A stretch of DNA of 64,000 nt from CAVTJL01 sp963828215 (GTDB lineage Bacteria; Pseudomonadota; Alphaproteobacteria; Geminicoccales; Geminicoccaceae). The DNA lies in NCBI GenBank assembly GCA_963828215.1, contig CAWHFO010000059.1, forward strand, positions 1 to 64,000. The letters are read 5' to 3'. A model generated the notes under the pieces. The model ran no database searches. It saw nothing but the letters and a program-made list of their open reading frames with translations, and was not told the DNA's origin. The position numbers and the translations under genes are program-made. Shown here in pieces: positions 45,764 to 54,897 of the stretch. Each line of letters opens with the position of its first letter. The stretch's first letter is position 1.

Positions 45764-46015
45764 TCAGCCGAAGCTCGAGCCGAAGCCGCTCTCGGCGCGC
45801 CGCCAGCCCTGGGCCGCGCGGTAGTCGGGGTTGGCGCGGACGAACGCCTCGACATGCTGGTCGGCCGCCTCGGCGGCGATGTCCGGGACATCCGACGGCA
45901 CGAGCCGCAGGTCGCTCATCAGCTCGCGCGGCGAGTAGGTCAGGAGCTCGGCGCGGACGCGCCGATACTCGCGCTGCCTGATCCGAAACAGCTGGATGCG
46001 CTTGATCAGGTCCAT
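45764..46015 (-). CDS. DUF1127-family small protein
   Basis: This 83-residue basic N-terminus and YRRVRAELLTYSPRELMSDLRLVPSDVPDIAAEAA match the DUF1127 helix pair (R-x-x-R-E-L-x-x-L-S-D-R-E-L-x-D-I-G), followed by a short tail. The start MDLIKRIQLF has GGAG about 10 nt upstream. Family members (such as RSP_6037/CcaF1 in Rhodobacter) bind RNA or affect phosphate and stress responses. Here it is monocistronic. Confidence 0.75.
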   Translation of the reverse strand: MDLIKRIQLFRIRQREYRRVRAELLTYSPRELMSDLRLVPSDVPDIAAEAADQHVEAFVRANPDYRAAQGWRRAESGFGSSFG

Positions 46016-46258
46016 GATACCGGTCTCCACTACGACCGGCTTCGGGGGTCGTTCGACCCGGGAAAGCCGGGAGGTTGCCATCGACCGCCCTAGGGCGGTC
46101 ATCCCTCCCCGATCCTGTGGACCGACTGTGCGGCCCTGACGACCCAAAAGGGCATGCCCGAGCGGACCCACCAGGGGCTCTGGCGCATCGCAGCAATGCG
46201 CACACGTAGGTCAAACGTTTTACATATATATTTCAATTTGTTACGTGGAGGATTTTGA
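46016..46258. other. Intergenic region with a CACGTA/TACGTG inverted repeat
   Basis: This gap between the DUF1127 gene and the next plus-strand reading frame becomes AT-rich at 46209-46241 (TTTTACATATATATTTC). That patch is bracketed by CACGTA (46203-46208) and TACGTG (46242-46247). It looks like a promoter/operator region for the downstream genes, but I could not place convincing -35 and -10 boxes. Confidence 0.4.
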
Positions 46259-46384
46259 ATGTTGCGGCGCAGCACAATTTTCGCGCGTTCGGCTGGGGTG
46301 GCGTGCAGTACGCACTGGAATACGCACATTCGGGCTCGGCGAGGGCTCGGCCAGGCGGTAGCAGCGCGGCGCCGAAGCAGCTAG
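46259..46384 (+). CDS. Candidate 41-residue small protein or leader peptide
   Basis: An ATG at 46259 is preceded by a perfect GGAGG with 7-nt spacing, the strongest ribosome-binding site in the area. It opens a short frame (MLRRSTIFARSAGVACSTHW..., rich in Arg/Ala) that stops at 46382-46384, 45 nt before the isomerase gene. It may be a leader peptide or a small protein. No homologue is recognised. Confidence 0.35.
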   Translation: MLRRSTIFARSAGVACSTHWNTHIRARRGLGQAVAARRRSS

Positions 46385-46429
46385 TCTCGGGGCAGGCCGG
46401 ACGATGCCGGCAATCGGGGAGGACGCCGG

Positions 46430-47491
46430 ATGAAGACGATCAAGGGACCTGCCATCTTCCTCGCCCAGTTCGCGGGCGACACGGCACCGTTCAACACGCT
46501 GGACAGCATCTGCGCCTGGGCCGCCGGGCTCGGCTACAAGGGGGTCCAGATCCCCTCCTGGGACGGTCGGCTGTTCGACCTCGAGAAGGCGGCGACGAGC
46601 AAGACCTACTGCGACGAGGTCAAGGGCACGGCGGCCAGGCACGGCCTCGCCATCACCGAGCTCAGCACGCATCTCCAGGGCCAGCTCGTGGCCGTGCATC
46701 CGGCCTATGACGAGGGCTTCGACGCTTTCACCGTCCCTGCCATGCGCGGCAACCCCAAGGCGCGCCAGGAATGGGCGGTGCGACAGATGACGATGGGGGC
46801 CAAGGCCTCGGCGAATCTCGGGCTCGGCGCCATGGTGACCTTCTCGGGCGCCCTCGCCTTCCCCTACCTCTATCCCTGGCCGCCGCGCCCGGCGAGCCTG
46901 ATCGACACGGCCTTCTCGGAGATGGCGCGGCGCTGGCGGCCGATCCTCGACGCCTATGACGAGGCGGGATGCGACGTCTGCTACGAGATCCACCCGGGCG
47001 AGGATCTCATGGACGGCGCCAGCTTCGAGATGTTCCTGGCGAAGGTCGGCGGGCACAGGCGCTGCTGCATCAACTACGACCCCTCGCACTTCGTGCTGCA
47101 GGCGCTCGACTATCTGGCCTTCATCGACATCTACCACGAGCGCATCAAGGCTTTTCACGTGAAGGACGCCGAGCTCAACCCGGACGGGCGGCAGGGCGTC
47201 TATTCGGGCTTCCAGGACTGGGTCCACCGGGCCGGCCGCTTCCGCTCGCTCGGCGACGGCCAGGTCGACTTCTCCGGCGTCTTCAGCAAGCTCACCGCCC
47301 ACGACTATGACAGCTGGGCGGTGCTGGAGTGGGAGTGCGCCCTCAAGCATCCCGAGGACGGCGCCCGCGAGGGAGCGCCCTTCATCCGGGACCACATCAT
47401 CCGGGTGACCGAGACGGCGCTGGACGACTATGCCGGCAGCGGCACGGTCGACGAGGCGGCCAGCCGCCGCGCCCTCGGCCTCGACCGCTGA
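46430..47491 (+). CDS. Sugar phosphate isomerase/epimerase (xylose-isomerase-like TIM barrel)
   Basis: This 353-residue AP-endonuclease-2-fold protein has metal-site residues in CYEIHPGEDLMDGASFE (Glu), INYDPSHFVLQ (Asp and His), IKAFHVKDAELN (His) and AVLEWECALKHPEDG (Glu). The N-terminus GPAIFLAQFAGDTAPFNTLDSICAWAAGLGYKGVQIPSWDGRLFDL is typical of the IolE/YcjR-like group found with Gfo/Idh/MocA dehydrogenases. The oxidoreductase gene follows after 10 nt, so the two probably act on the same sugar or inositol derivative. Confidence 0.9.
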   Translation: MKTIKGPAIFLAQFAGDTAPFNTLDSICAWAAGLGYKGVQIPSWDGRLFDLEKAATSKTYCDEVKGTAARHGLAITELSTHLQGQLVAVHPAYDEGFDAFTVPAMRGNPKARQEWAVRQMTMGAKASANLGLGAMVTFSGALAFPYLYPWPPRPASLIDTAFSEMARRWRPILDAYDEAGCDVCYEIHPGEDLMDGASFEMFLAKVGGHRRCCINYDPSHFVLQALDYLAFIDIYHERIKAFHVKDAELNPDGRQGVYSGFQDWVHRAGRFRSLGDGQVDFSGVFSKLTAHDYDSWAVLEWECALKHPEDGAREGAPFIRDHIIRVTETALDDYAGSGTVDEAASRRALGLDR

Positions 47492-47501
47492 GGGCCTGGC
47501 C

Positions 47502-48678
47502 ATGGTGAGCGGGACCACGGAGAGCCGAACAAAAAAGCTGCGGCTGGGGATGGTGGGCGGCGGCCAGGGCGCCTTCATCGGCGCCGTCCACCGCATCGCG
47601 GCCCGGCTCGACGACCGCTACGAGCTGGTTTCCGGCTGCTTTTCCTCGACCGCGGAGCGGTCGAGGGCTTCGGCCGCGGAGCTGGGCGTGGCGCCGGACC
47701 GGGCCTACGCCAGCTTCGCCGAGATGGCGGACGCCGAGAAGGCGCGGCCCGAGGGCATCGAGGCGGTCTCGATCGTGACGCCCAACCACGTCCACTTCCC
47801 CGCCGCCGCGGCGTTTCTCGAGGCCGGCATCGACGTCATCTGCGACAAGCCGATGACGACGACGCTCGAGGACGCGCGAAAGCTGGCGGAGCTCGTGAAA
47901 CGCTCGGGCTGTGTTTTTGTTCTTACCCACAACTATACGGGCTACCCGATGGTGCGGCAGGCGCGCCAGATGGTGGCGGACGGGCTATTGGGAAAGATCC
48001 GGGTGGTGCAGGCGGAGTACGCCCAGGACTGGCTCACGACCAAGCTCGAGGACACAGGACAGAAACAGGCGGCGTGGCGCACCGACCCCAAGCAATCGGG
48101 GCCGGTGGGCTGCACGGGCGACATCGCCACGCACGCGATGAACCTTCTCGGCTTTGTCACCGGCCTGCGGCCGGAGACACTCTCGGCCGACCTCACGAGC
48201 TTCGTGCCGGGCCGCGTGCTCGACGACAACACGCATGTGATGCTGCGCTTCGAGGGCGGGGCCAAGGGCATGCTCTGGGCGAGCCAGGTGGCGCCCGGCA
48301 ACGAGAACGCGCTGCAGGCTCCGCGTCTATGGCGAGAAGGCCGGCCTCTCCTGGGCCCAGGAGGACCCGAACTATCTTCATTTCACGCCGCTGGGCGAGC
48401 CGCCCCGCCTCATCACCCGCGGCGGCGCCGGCTCGGGCCCGGTGGCCGGCCGCGTCACGCGCGTCCCGCCGGGCCATCCGGAGGGCTATCTCGAAGGTTT
48501 CGCCACGATCTACAGCGATGCGGCCGAGCTGATCTGGGCGAGGAAAGAGGGCCGGGAGCCGGACCCGGCGGCGACGGGCGTGCCGACGGTGCAGGATGGA
48601 GTCGACGGGGTGGCGTTCATCGCGGCCGTGGTGGAGTCCAGCAAGGCGGACGGAAAGTGGGTGGCGGTGGGGCGGTAG
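47502..48678 (+). CDS. Gfo/Idh/MocA-family oxidoreductase, frameshifted
   Basis: The reconstruction is about 391 residues. The NAD(P) Rossmann domain is LRLGMVGGGQGAFIGAVHRIAARL. EAVSIVTPNHVHFPAAAAFLEAGIDVICDKPMTTTLEDARKL contains the catalytic-site Lys of the DKP motif, and the substrate domain has GPVGCTGDIATHAMNLLGFVTGL. After an extra base at about 48318 the conserved continuation LRVYGEKAGLSWAQEDPNYLHFTPLGEPPRLITRG is in the next frame and ends at 48678. It is probably co-transcribed with the upstream isomerase; together they resemble inositol or sugar-keto interconversion pairs. Confidence 0.88.
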
Positions 48679-48720
48679 CGAGCTGCGGCATTTCTAGAGC
48701 AGCAACGGCCGAGATCCCTG

Positions 48721-48960
48721 TCACTTCGTTACGCGCTCTTGCCCGAGCCGAAATCCGGCGAGGTGACAATAATCACAGACATTCGTATCCGAGATTGTTA
48801 GGGCTCGCCGAATAACAAAGGTGCCGGTGCACTGGCGGCAACGGCACCGATCCGCCGCTTCGAATCCCCGGGTTGGCTCGTCATGGGCCGGCAGATGCGA
48901 GGTGGTGGCACGTGCTCTGTTAGCGACCTTCTGGAATTCGCTGGTGAGCCTCGTCCTGTC
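48721..48960 (-). CDS. Candidate small CxxC zinc-ribbon protein (incomplete start)
   Basis: The minus strand encodes DRCRCRQCTGTFVIRRALTISDTNVCDYCHLAGFRLGQERVTK with a stop at 48721. The C-x-C-x2-C ... C-x2-C-H spacing fits a zinc ribbon. Base composition here is more AT-rich than its neighbours. No in-frame start with a ribosome-binding site is visible. An out-of-frame ATG at about 48884 (MTSQPGDSK) would join it if one base were wrong. It could be a small gene with an indel, or chance. Confidence 0.35.
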   Translation of the reverse strand, partial: DRTRLTSEFQKVANRARATTSHLPAHDEPTRGFEAADRCRCRQCTGTFVIRRALTISDTNVCDYCHLAGFRLGQERVTK

Positions 48961-49021
48961 GGCGATGCTTCCCGTTTTCCTTCGACCCCAATCCTGCGCG
49001 ATCGGCGGGCGGAGAGCCCGG

Positions 49022-49567
49022 ATGCGTAAGCTGTCGATGAGCCTCCTCGGCCCCCTTCTGCTCGTGTCGCTGGTGGCTGCGTGCGCCACGGCCCGCGCGC
49101 CGGCGCCTTCCGGGCCGGTCGTCGCCGCTGCGAGTGTCAGCACCGGCCTCGCCTATCGCCCGCTGCCGGCGGCGAGGCTGGCCGATCCCGGCATGCGCGC
49201 CGGAGTCCAGCAGTGCGAGGCCAGCGGCAAGCCGCACTGCCGCGAGTACGGGGTCCCGGGCAAGCCGCAGGAGAGCTTCACCGAGGGCGTGGACCCGCAG
49301 ATCGTCGCCGCGTTCGTCGTGGGTGGGATGAAGCCCGGGCTCGTGTCGGCGGACTGCCGCTTCATCGGCCCGACGGGGGAGCCGGAGGTGATCGTCGGCA
49401 TACCGGATCTCGACGTGCCCTCGGGCCTGCCGGCAGACCAGACGCTGACCCTGAGCTGCCCGCTGAAGCTCGATTCCACCGTTCCGGCCGGAACCGGGCG
49501 GGTCGAGCTGTGGCTCAACGGTCATCTGGCCTCGAGCCTGCCGTTCACCGTGAAGGGCGGCGCCTAG
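49022..49567 (+). CDS. Putative lipoprotein of unknown function
   Basis: This 181-residue protein has a lipoprotein signal (MRKLSMSLLGPLLLVSLVAACATARAP, lipobox LVAAC, Cys21). The mature domain has five further Cys residues (QQCEASGKPHCREYG, SADCRFIG, LSCPLKL) and a predicted beta-rich fold (VELWLNGHLASSLPFTVKGGA). It is presumably exported and lipid-anchored. No family is recognised. A second lipoprotein gene follows about 200 nt downstream in the same direction. Confidence 0.72.
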   Translation: MRKLSMSLLGPLLLVSLVAACATARAPAPSGPVVAAASVSTGLAYRPLPAARLADPGMRAGVQQCEASGKPHCREYGVPGKPQESFTEGVDPQIVAAFVVGGMKPGLVSADCRFIGPTGEPEVIVGIPDLDVPSGLPADQTLTLSCPLKLDSTVPAGTGRVELWLNGHLASSLPFTVKGGA

Positions 49568-49770
49568 CGTCCTTGAACGACGCCGGTTGCGGCGCTGGAG
49601 AGAAGGCAGGCCCCAGCCGACGGTGCCGGCTGAGGAGGCGAGCGATGGTGGGGTTCCCGATCCTCCGGCGGCGGCAGGTAAGTCGCACGAGATCCCGACT
49701 CTTGCCGGCCCGGGTCGCCGCCGAGGGCGGCCTGCCCGAGCGCAACGGGCTCGACGGCGCGCCCGCCCCG

Positions 49771-50532
49771 ATGGGGGCGGCGGGGTCTCTGTCACGGCGG
49801 CTGCTTCCGGCCGCCTCCGGCGTGCTCTTGGTGCTGGGCGCCTGCGCAGCGCCGAGCTCGAGCGGCTCGAGCTTCACGCCTGAAGCTTACGCGGCCGAGC
49901 AGGAGGCCTACCGCACCGATCCGACCTACCGGGCGGCGAGCATCGACAGGTGCGTCGGAGACCGGGCAGCCGAGCCGCAGGCCGCCCGCGAGACGGTGGC
50001 GCACATGCTGGGCGTCGATCCGGCAAAAGTCGACGATATCTACTGCGAGCGGCTCATCGCCGCGGTGGCCGACGGCCGCGTCAGCTACGAGGACTATGCG
50101 GCGATCGCCGGCCATCACGCCGACCCCGCGGCAGCGCGCCGGCTCATCGATGCGCTTTCGGTCACGTCGACGGAACCGACCTCGCTGAGGATGGCGTCCG
50201 CCAGCCAGCTCGATGCCTACGCCGGCCTCCTGAGGCGGACCGGACGGGCGGGCGAGGCGGACCACATCGCAGCCGATGCGGCGAAGCTCCGCCAGTCGGA
50301 GCGGGAGCTCCAGACGGCGGAGCGGGCGGCCCGCGAGGGACGCAGCTACCAGACCAGCACCTATCTGGGCTTCGCGCCGGATCGGCTTCTGGAGCAGTAC
50401 GCGACCGAGCTGCGGAGCCTGGGTCGAACGACGGACGCCCAGCAGGCCGAGGCGGTGGCCGCGCAGTACCGGGAGGACCAGGCCGGGTCGGTCAACGCGC
50501 TGATGCATCGGCGCGCCGGCGGGTCGTCATGA
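49771..50532 (+). CDS. Putative lipoprotein of unknown function
   Basis: This 253-residue protein starts MGAAGSLSRRLLPAASGVLLVLGACAAPSSSGSS, with lipobox LGAC and Cys25. The mature region is helical, ending in three-helix-like segments (QSERELQTAERAAREGRSYQ, LEQYATELRSLGRTTDAQQAEAVAAQYRE) that resemble tetratricopeptide-type packing, without a clear repeat. Two conserved-looking Cys residues are at DRCVGD and IYCERL. Longer in-frame starts upstream, such as 49645, lack signal character. Its function is unknown. Confidence 0.72.
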   Translation: MGAAGSLSRRLLPAASGVLLVLGACAAPSSSGSSFTPEAYAAEQEAYRTDPTYRAASIDRCVGDRAAEPQAARETVAHMLGVDPAKVDDIYCERLIAAVADGRVSYEDYAAIAGHHADPAAARRLIDALSVTSTEPTSLRMASASQLDAYAGLLRRTGRAGEADHIAADAAKLRQSERELQTAERAAREGRSYQTSTYLGFAPDRLLEQYATELRSLGRTTDAQQAEAVAAQYREDQAGSVNALMHRRAGGSS

Positions 50533-50656
50533 GCCGGGTGACGCCGGGCCGAGGGCCGTCAGGATGGCAGGTGCCTCCCTCGCTGTTCGCGCTTCCCTCC
50601 CCCGGCACTTCTGCTTAGAGCCGTCCGCGACGGACGGCGTCGGGGGGAAAAGGCTC

Positions 50657-51649
50657 ATGCAGGTCTGCATTTTCGGCGCCGGTGCGATCGGCGGCTACCT
50701 CGCGGCCCGGCTCGCCCGCGCGGGCAAGCCGGTCTCGCTCCTCGCCCGGGGTGCCCATCTGCAGGCGATCGTCTCGGCCGGGCTGAAGCTCGAGACCCCG
50801 GAGGAGAGCTTCGTCGTCCATCCCCGGGCCAGCGACGACCCGAGCGCGCTGGGGCCCCAGGATCTCGTCATCGTCGCCACCAAGACGACGGCGCTGCCGG
50901 CGGTGGCCCGCTCGATCAGCCCGCTGCTCGGCCCCGACACCTCGGTGGCCTTCGCCCAGAACGGCGTGTTCTGGTGGTACGGGGACGGCTTCGCGCCCGG
51001 GGGGACGGCCCTCGATCTCGGCCGCCTCGACCCCGACGGGGCCCTGCACCGGCTGATCGGGCCGGAGCGGAGCCTGGGCATGGTGGTCTACTCGCCCAAC
51101 GAGATCCGGGAGCCGGGCGTCGTCTCGAACACCGGCAAGCGAAACCGCTTCGTGCTCGGCGAGCCCGCCTCGGGCGGCACGGCGCGCGCCGAGGCCGCCC
51201 GGGCCCTCCTGGCCGGCGCCGGCTTCGAGGTGGAGGTCACCACCGACATCCGGGCCGCCATGTGGGCGAAGCTGCTGAGAAATGTCGGCAGCGGGCCGCT
51301 GGCGGTGCTGGGGGAGTGCCGCTCGAGCGACCTCGTGGACGACCCGGCCGTGGCGGCGATCGGCCGAAGCCTCGCCCAGGAAGCGACGGCCGTCGCCGCC
51401 GCGCACGGCTTCCGGGATCTCGGCGTGGATCTGGATGCGCTCGGCCGGCCGGGCAGCCGCCCGGTCCACAAGCCCTCGATCCTCCAGGACCTCGAGCGCG
51501 GGCGGCCGATGGAGATCCACAGCATGGTGGCCGTGGTGCAGGACCTCGCCCGCTCCAGCGGCGTGCCCACGCCGACCCTGGACATCGTCCTGCCGCTGAT
51601 GGTGCTCAAGGCGCGCACGGCCGGCTGCTATCCTGCCCAGGCAGCGTGA
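50657..51649 (+). CDS. panE: 2-dehydropantoate 2-reductase (ketopantoate reductase family)
   Basis: This 330-residue protein has NADP motif MQVCIFGAGAIGGYLAARLARAGKPVSLLARG. KTTALPAVARSI and FAQNGVFWW fit the ApbA/PanE N-domain. In the C-domain, AAMWAKLLRNVGSGPLAVL contains the catalytic Lys, and HKPSILQDLERGRPMEIHSMVAVV the conserved Ser/Glu region. The enzyme reduces ketopantoate to pantoate in CoA synthesis. Family paralogues act on other 2-keto acids, and no other pantothenate gene is nearby. A GGGGGGAAAAGG site precedes the ATG. Confidence 0.85.
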   Translation: MQVCIFGAGAIGGYLAARLARAGKPVSLLARGAHLQAIVSAGLKLETPEESFVVHPRASDDPSALGPQDLVIVATKTTALPAVARSISPLLGPDTSVAFAQNGVFWWYGDGFAPGGTALDLGRLDPDGALHRLIGPERSLGMVVYSPNEIREPGVVSNTGKRNRFVLGEPASGGTARAEAARALLAGAGFEVEVTTDIRAAMWAKLLRNVGSGPLAVLGECRSSDLVDDPAVAAIGRSLAQEATAVAAAHGFRDLGVDLDALGRPGSRPVHKPSILQDLERGRPMEIHSMVAVVQDLARSSGVPTPTLDIVLPLMVLKARTAGCYPAQAA

Positions 51650-51674
51650 TCGCCGCCCGGAAGCATCGTCACGC

Positions 51675-52304
51675 TCAGTGCCGGCGCCGGGAAATTGTCA
51701 CGGTGCACCGCGTGCCGCCGGTCGCGCGGTCCTCCATCTCCATCGCTCCGTCGAGCTGCAGGACGAGCAGGCGGGCGATCATCAGGCCGTTCCCTCGCCT
51801 AGGCTCGGCACGACGGGCGATGCCGCTGTCCTCCACCACCAGCCGCCAGGCCTCCGGGTCGGCGGTGAACCTGACCGTGACGCGACCGCCTCGCCCACTT
51901 GGGAATCCATAGGCGAGCGCGTTGCCGACGAGCTCCTCGGCGATGAGGCCGAGGGTGATCGCGGGGCCTATCGGAAGCAGCACATCGGCCGCTTTGCAGG
52001 TGAGTGTCGGGCCGCCCGGCCGGCGGAGCATGGCGGCGAGATCGACGCAGAGATCTCGGAGGTAGACGTGGAAGGGCAGACAGGCCGGGCCGGCCGTGCG
52101 GGACAGCCGCTCGGCGATCGCCGCCACGGCCAGGAAGCCGGCGCGCCGCTCGTCCGAGGCGACGCGACCGTAGAGCGGCTGGACGACCGGGTCGGCCACG
52201 GGACGGCCAGCCACAACGAGCGAGTCCCCGCCGACGAAGGCGGAGGCGGCTCGTGCGACACCCCCCCCGTTGAGGCGGCTCGGCGAATCGAGTGTCATCT
52301 GCAT
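51675..52304 (-). CDS. Histidine-kinase-like ATPase domain protein (HWE/HisKA_2 type)
   Basis: This 209-residue protein has an N-terminal helical part DERRAGFLAVAAIAERLSRTAGPACLPFHVYLRDLCVDLAAML and a HATPase_c domain. Visible are N box LIAEELVGNALAYGFPSGRGG, G1 LVVEDSGIARR and G2 RRGNGLMIARLLVLQLDGAMEME, ending in GGTRCTVTISRR. The usual HisKA_2 phospho-acceptor motif (HRVKN) is not visible, so it may be a degenerate kinase or a phosphotransferase/anti-sigma-type ATPase. It lies just downstream of, and in the same direction as, the Crp regulator. Confidence 0.8.
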   Translation of the reverse strand: MQMTLDSPSRLNGGGVARAASAFVGGDSLVVAGRPVADPVVQPLYGRVASDERRAGFLAVAAIAERLSRTAGPACLPFHVYLRDLCVDLAAMLRRPGGPTLTCKAADVLLPIGPAITLGLIAEELVGNALAYGFPSGRGGRVTVRFTADPEAWRLVVEDSGIARRAEPRRGNGLMIARLLVLQLDGAMEMEDRATGGTRCTVTISRRRH

Positions 52305-52420
52305 CTCCCTGTCGGCGGAAGCCCCAATGACCTTTTGCGGATGAGCGGATCCTGTCGGGCTTTGCGCCGGGCGGCGCTAACCTGGATCAGCCGCCCGCAA
52401 CCCATGCGGTGCGGCGGGCC

Positions 52421-53155
52421 TCAGCCGGGCAGCAGGGGCTGGTCCTGGTCGAGATAGCCGCCGTGCCATTCGGCGAGAGCCTGCAGGCCCGGCGGATCGT
52501 GGAGCTCGACCCGGCCGCCGCGGAAGGTCACGAGGCGGCGCTCGCGCAGCTGGCGGAGGACGCGGTTCACGTGGATGGCGGTCAGGCCCAGCGCGTCCGC
52601 CAGGTCGTACTGGCTCAAGGGGCAGGCATAGCCGGCCTCGGAGCCGAGCCCGACGAGCCGGAGACGCTGGCCGAGCTCGATCAGGAGATGGGCGGTGCGG
52701 ACCAGCGCGCTGCGCCGGCCGATGCCGACCAGATGCTCGACCACCATCGCCTCGTCCCGCGACGCGGCCCACAGGATCGCCGCCGCCACGCGCGGCTGGC
52801 TCCGGAAGCCGTCCAGCATCTGCCGCGCCGAGACCTCGGCCACGACGACGTCGGTGAGGGCGGCGAAGGAGTGGTCGGAGGTGCGCATCAAGACGCTGCG
52901 CAGGCCCATGAGATCGCCCGGTACCGGGAAGCCGATCACCTGGCGGCCGCCGTCCGGCACCAATTTGTAGGCGCAGGCCCAGCCCTCGAGCAGGACGAAG
53001 GCGTGGTGACCCACCTGCCGCTCGTGGACCAGGTCGGTGCCGGCGGCGACCGGGCGGCGCCGCGCCTCGAGCTCGGCCAGGGCCGCGAGCTCGCCTTGGC
53101 CCAGCTGCACGAACCGGGTCAGCTTCCTCACGAGCGCGCTCTCGGGCGCCGCCAT
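52421..53155 (-). CDS. Crp/Fnr-family transcriptional regulator
   Basis: This 244-residue protein has a cyclic-nucleotide-type beta-barrel (LVHERQVGHHAFVLLEGWACAYKLVPDGGRQVIGFPVPGDLMGLRSVLMRTSDHSFAALTDVVVAEVSA), dimer helix and HTH (YACPLSQYDLADALGLTAIHVNRVLRQLRERRLVTFRGG). No Fnr-type N-terminal Cys cluster is present. The ATG at 53155 has GGGAG 7 nt upstream and is preferred over TTG 53161. Similar regulators next to HWE-type ATPases are common in alphaproteobacteria. Confidence 0.9.
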   Translation of the reverse strand: MAAPESALVRKLTRFVQLGQGELAALAELEARRRPVAAGTDLVHERQVGHHAFVLLEGWACAYKLVPDGGRQVIGFPVPGDLMGLRSVLMRTSDHSFAALTDVVVAEVSARQMLDGFRSQPRVAAAILWAASRDEAMVVEHLVGIGRRSALVRTAHLLIELGQRLRLVGLGSEAGYACPLSQYDLADALGLTAIHVNRVLRQLRERRLVTFRGGRVELHDPPGLQALAEWHGGYLDQDQPLLPG

Positions 53156-53356
53156 CGCCAAGCTCCCACGTGAGCCGAGCGCGGTCCGGCCTCGCAGATG
53201 TCGCTCCCGGTACGGCGCACGATCGGCCTCGCGCCATGCTATCCTGGATCAGTATGGCACGATCCTCGAAGGGCTACACTTCGACGCTTGTGCCAGCGGT
53301 GAGCCTCCGCCCTTCCGGCAGGGGACTCCGCACTCCGGCCTCGAAAGGACGATCCC

Positions 53357-53593
53357 ATGAGCCACGGACCTGGGGCAGCGGGGCTCGCGGCGCTCTCCAT
53401 CTGCGAGTCGCTGCTGCTGTCGCTGACCGAGAACAAGGTCATCGACGCCGCCGAGGCCAGGGTGATCCTCGAGGACGCGGCCACGGCCCATCGCGGCGCC
53501 GTCCCGGTCGAGACGGACGGCAAGCCCCACGCCGAGGCCGCCACGATCATCGAGCTCATCCTCCAGGACGGCAACTCGGTGCGACGGCGGTGA
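53357..53593 (+). CDS. Conserved small hypothetical protein
   Basis: This 78-residue protein (GLAALSICESLLLSLTENKVIDAAEARVILEDAATAHRGA ... IIELILQDGNSVRRR) is amphipathic and helical. It has the look of a widespread alphaproteobacterial small protein, and the start follows AAAGGA about 9 nt upstream. It has no signal peptide or metal motif. Its function is unknown. The next 220 nt to the aldo/keto reductase hold no gene. Confidence 0.65.
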   Translation: MSHGPGAAGLAALSICESLLLSLTENKVIDAAEARVILEDAATAHRGAVPVETDGKPHAEAATIIELILQDGNSVRRR

Positions 53594-53816
53594 GCGAGGA
53601 TCCTCTGTTCCGCTGACTTCCTCGTTCTTTCGGCCACGTCGTAGGATCCGACGTCCGATCGGCCCGTCGCGGACGGGCCTGCCGGCCGGCGCCTCGATGC
53701 CGGCCGGGTGATCCCCTCTTTTTCGTTGCCAGGGAGCCTCGGGCGGACGATCTCCCTCCTCGGCCCGGACGGCTACGCTGGCCGCGGTCCCGGGGCCGAT
53801 CCGATGGAGAGGAAGC

Positions 53817-54846
53817 GTGGACTATAGATATCTGGGTGGATCGGGCTTTCGCGTGCCGGTCCTGAGCCTCGGCACGGCCACCTTCGGCGGCCGGGGTGAT
53901 TTCTTTCAGGCGTTCGGCACGGTCGAGGTCGAGGAGGCGCGGCGTCTCGTCGACATCTGCCTCGATGCCGGGGTCACCATGTTCGACAGCGCCGACGCCT
54001 ATTCCGGCGGCGCTTCCGAGACGATCCTGGGCGAGGCGATCAAGGGGCGGCGCAATCAGGTGCTGATCTCGACCAAAACCGCGTTCCGGATGGGCGACGG
54101 CCCCAACGACGTGGGCTCCTCCCGCTTCCACCTGATCGAGGCCTGCGAGGCCGCCCTGCGCCGGCTCCAGACCGACCATATCGACCTGTTCCAGCTCCAC
54201 GGCTTCGACGCGCGCACGCCGATCGAGGAGACGCTGAGGGCGCTCGACGACCTCGTCCGGGCCGGCAAGATCCGCTATCTCGGCTGCTCGAACTTCTCGG
54301 GCTGGCACCTGATGAAGTCGCTGGCCGTCGCCGACCGCCACAACCTGTCGCGCTACGTGGCGCATCAGGCCTTCTACTCCCTCGTCGGCCGGGACTACGA
54401 GTGGGAGCTGATGCCGCTCGCCCTCGACCAGAAGGTCGGCACCGTGGTCTGGAGCCCGCTCGGCTGGGGCCGCCTCACCGGCAAGATCCGGCGCGGCCAG
54501 CCGATGCCGGCCCGCAAGCCGCCTGCACAAGACCTCCGAGAAGGGTCCCCAGGTCCCGGAGGAGCAGCTCTATCGGGTCGTCGACGCCCTCGACGAGATC
54601 GCCCTGGAGACGGGCAAGTCGGTCCCGCAGGTCGCCCTCAACTGGGTGACGGGGCGGCCCACCGTCTCGAGCGTCATCGTGGGCGCCCGCAACGAGGAGC
54701 AGCTCCTGGAGAACCTCGGCGCCATCGGCTGGAGCCTGACCCCCGAGCAGGTCGCCAGGCTCGACGCCGCCAGCGACGTTCCGCTGGCCTATCCCTATTG
54801 GCATCAGACGGGCTTCGCCGAGCGCAATCCCCCGCCCCTCGCCTGA
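53817..54846 (+). CDS. Aldo/keto reductase, frameshifted
   Basis: The reconstruction is about 342 residues. Catalytic Asp and Tyr are in MFDSADAYSGGASETILGEAI, Lys in QVLISTKTAFRMG and His in DLFQLHGFDARTPIEETLRALDDLVRAGKIRYLGCSNFSGW, then WSPLGWGRLTGKIRRG. An extra A at about 54516 (CGCAAGCCG for CGCAGCCG) breaks the frame before RLHKTSEKGPQVPEEQLYRVVDALDEIALETGKSVPQVALNWV, which ends at 54846. A GTG start is supported by GGAGAGGAAGC. Similar to YajO/Tas-type NADP oxidoreductases; the substrate is unknown. Confidence 0.88.
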
Positions 54847-54897
54847 GACCGGCGCCGCCGGCTGGTCGGCCGTCGGCCAGCGCACTGGAGAAGCGTC

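Noticed and set aside
43021..45891. Minus-strand open frame of 956 codons
   Set aside because: It overlaps the CitE-like lyase in the wrong frame and is antisense to the histidine kinase gene; its composition is Arg/Pro/Ala shadow.
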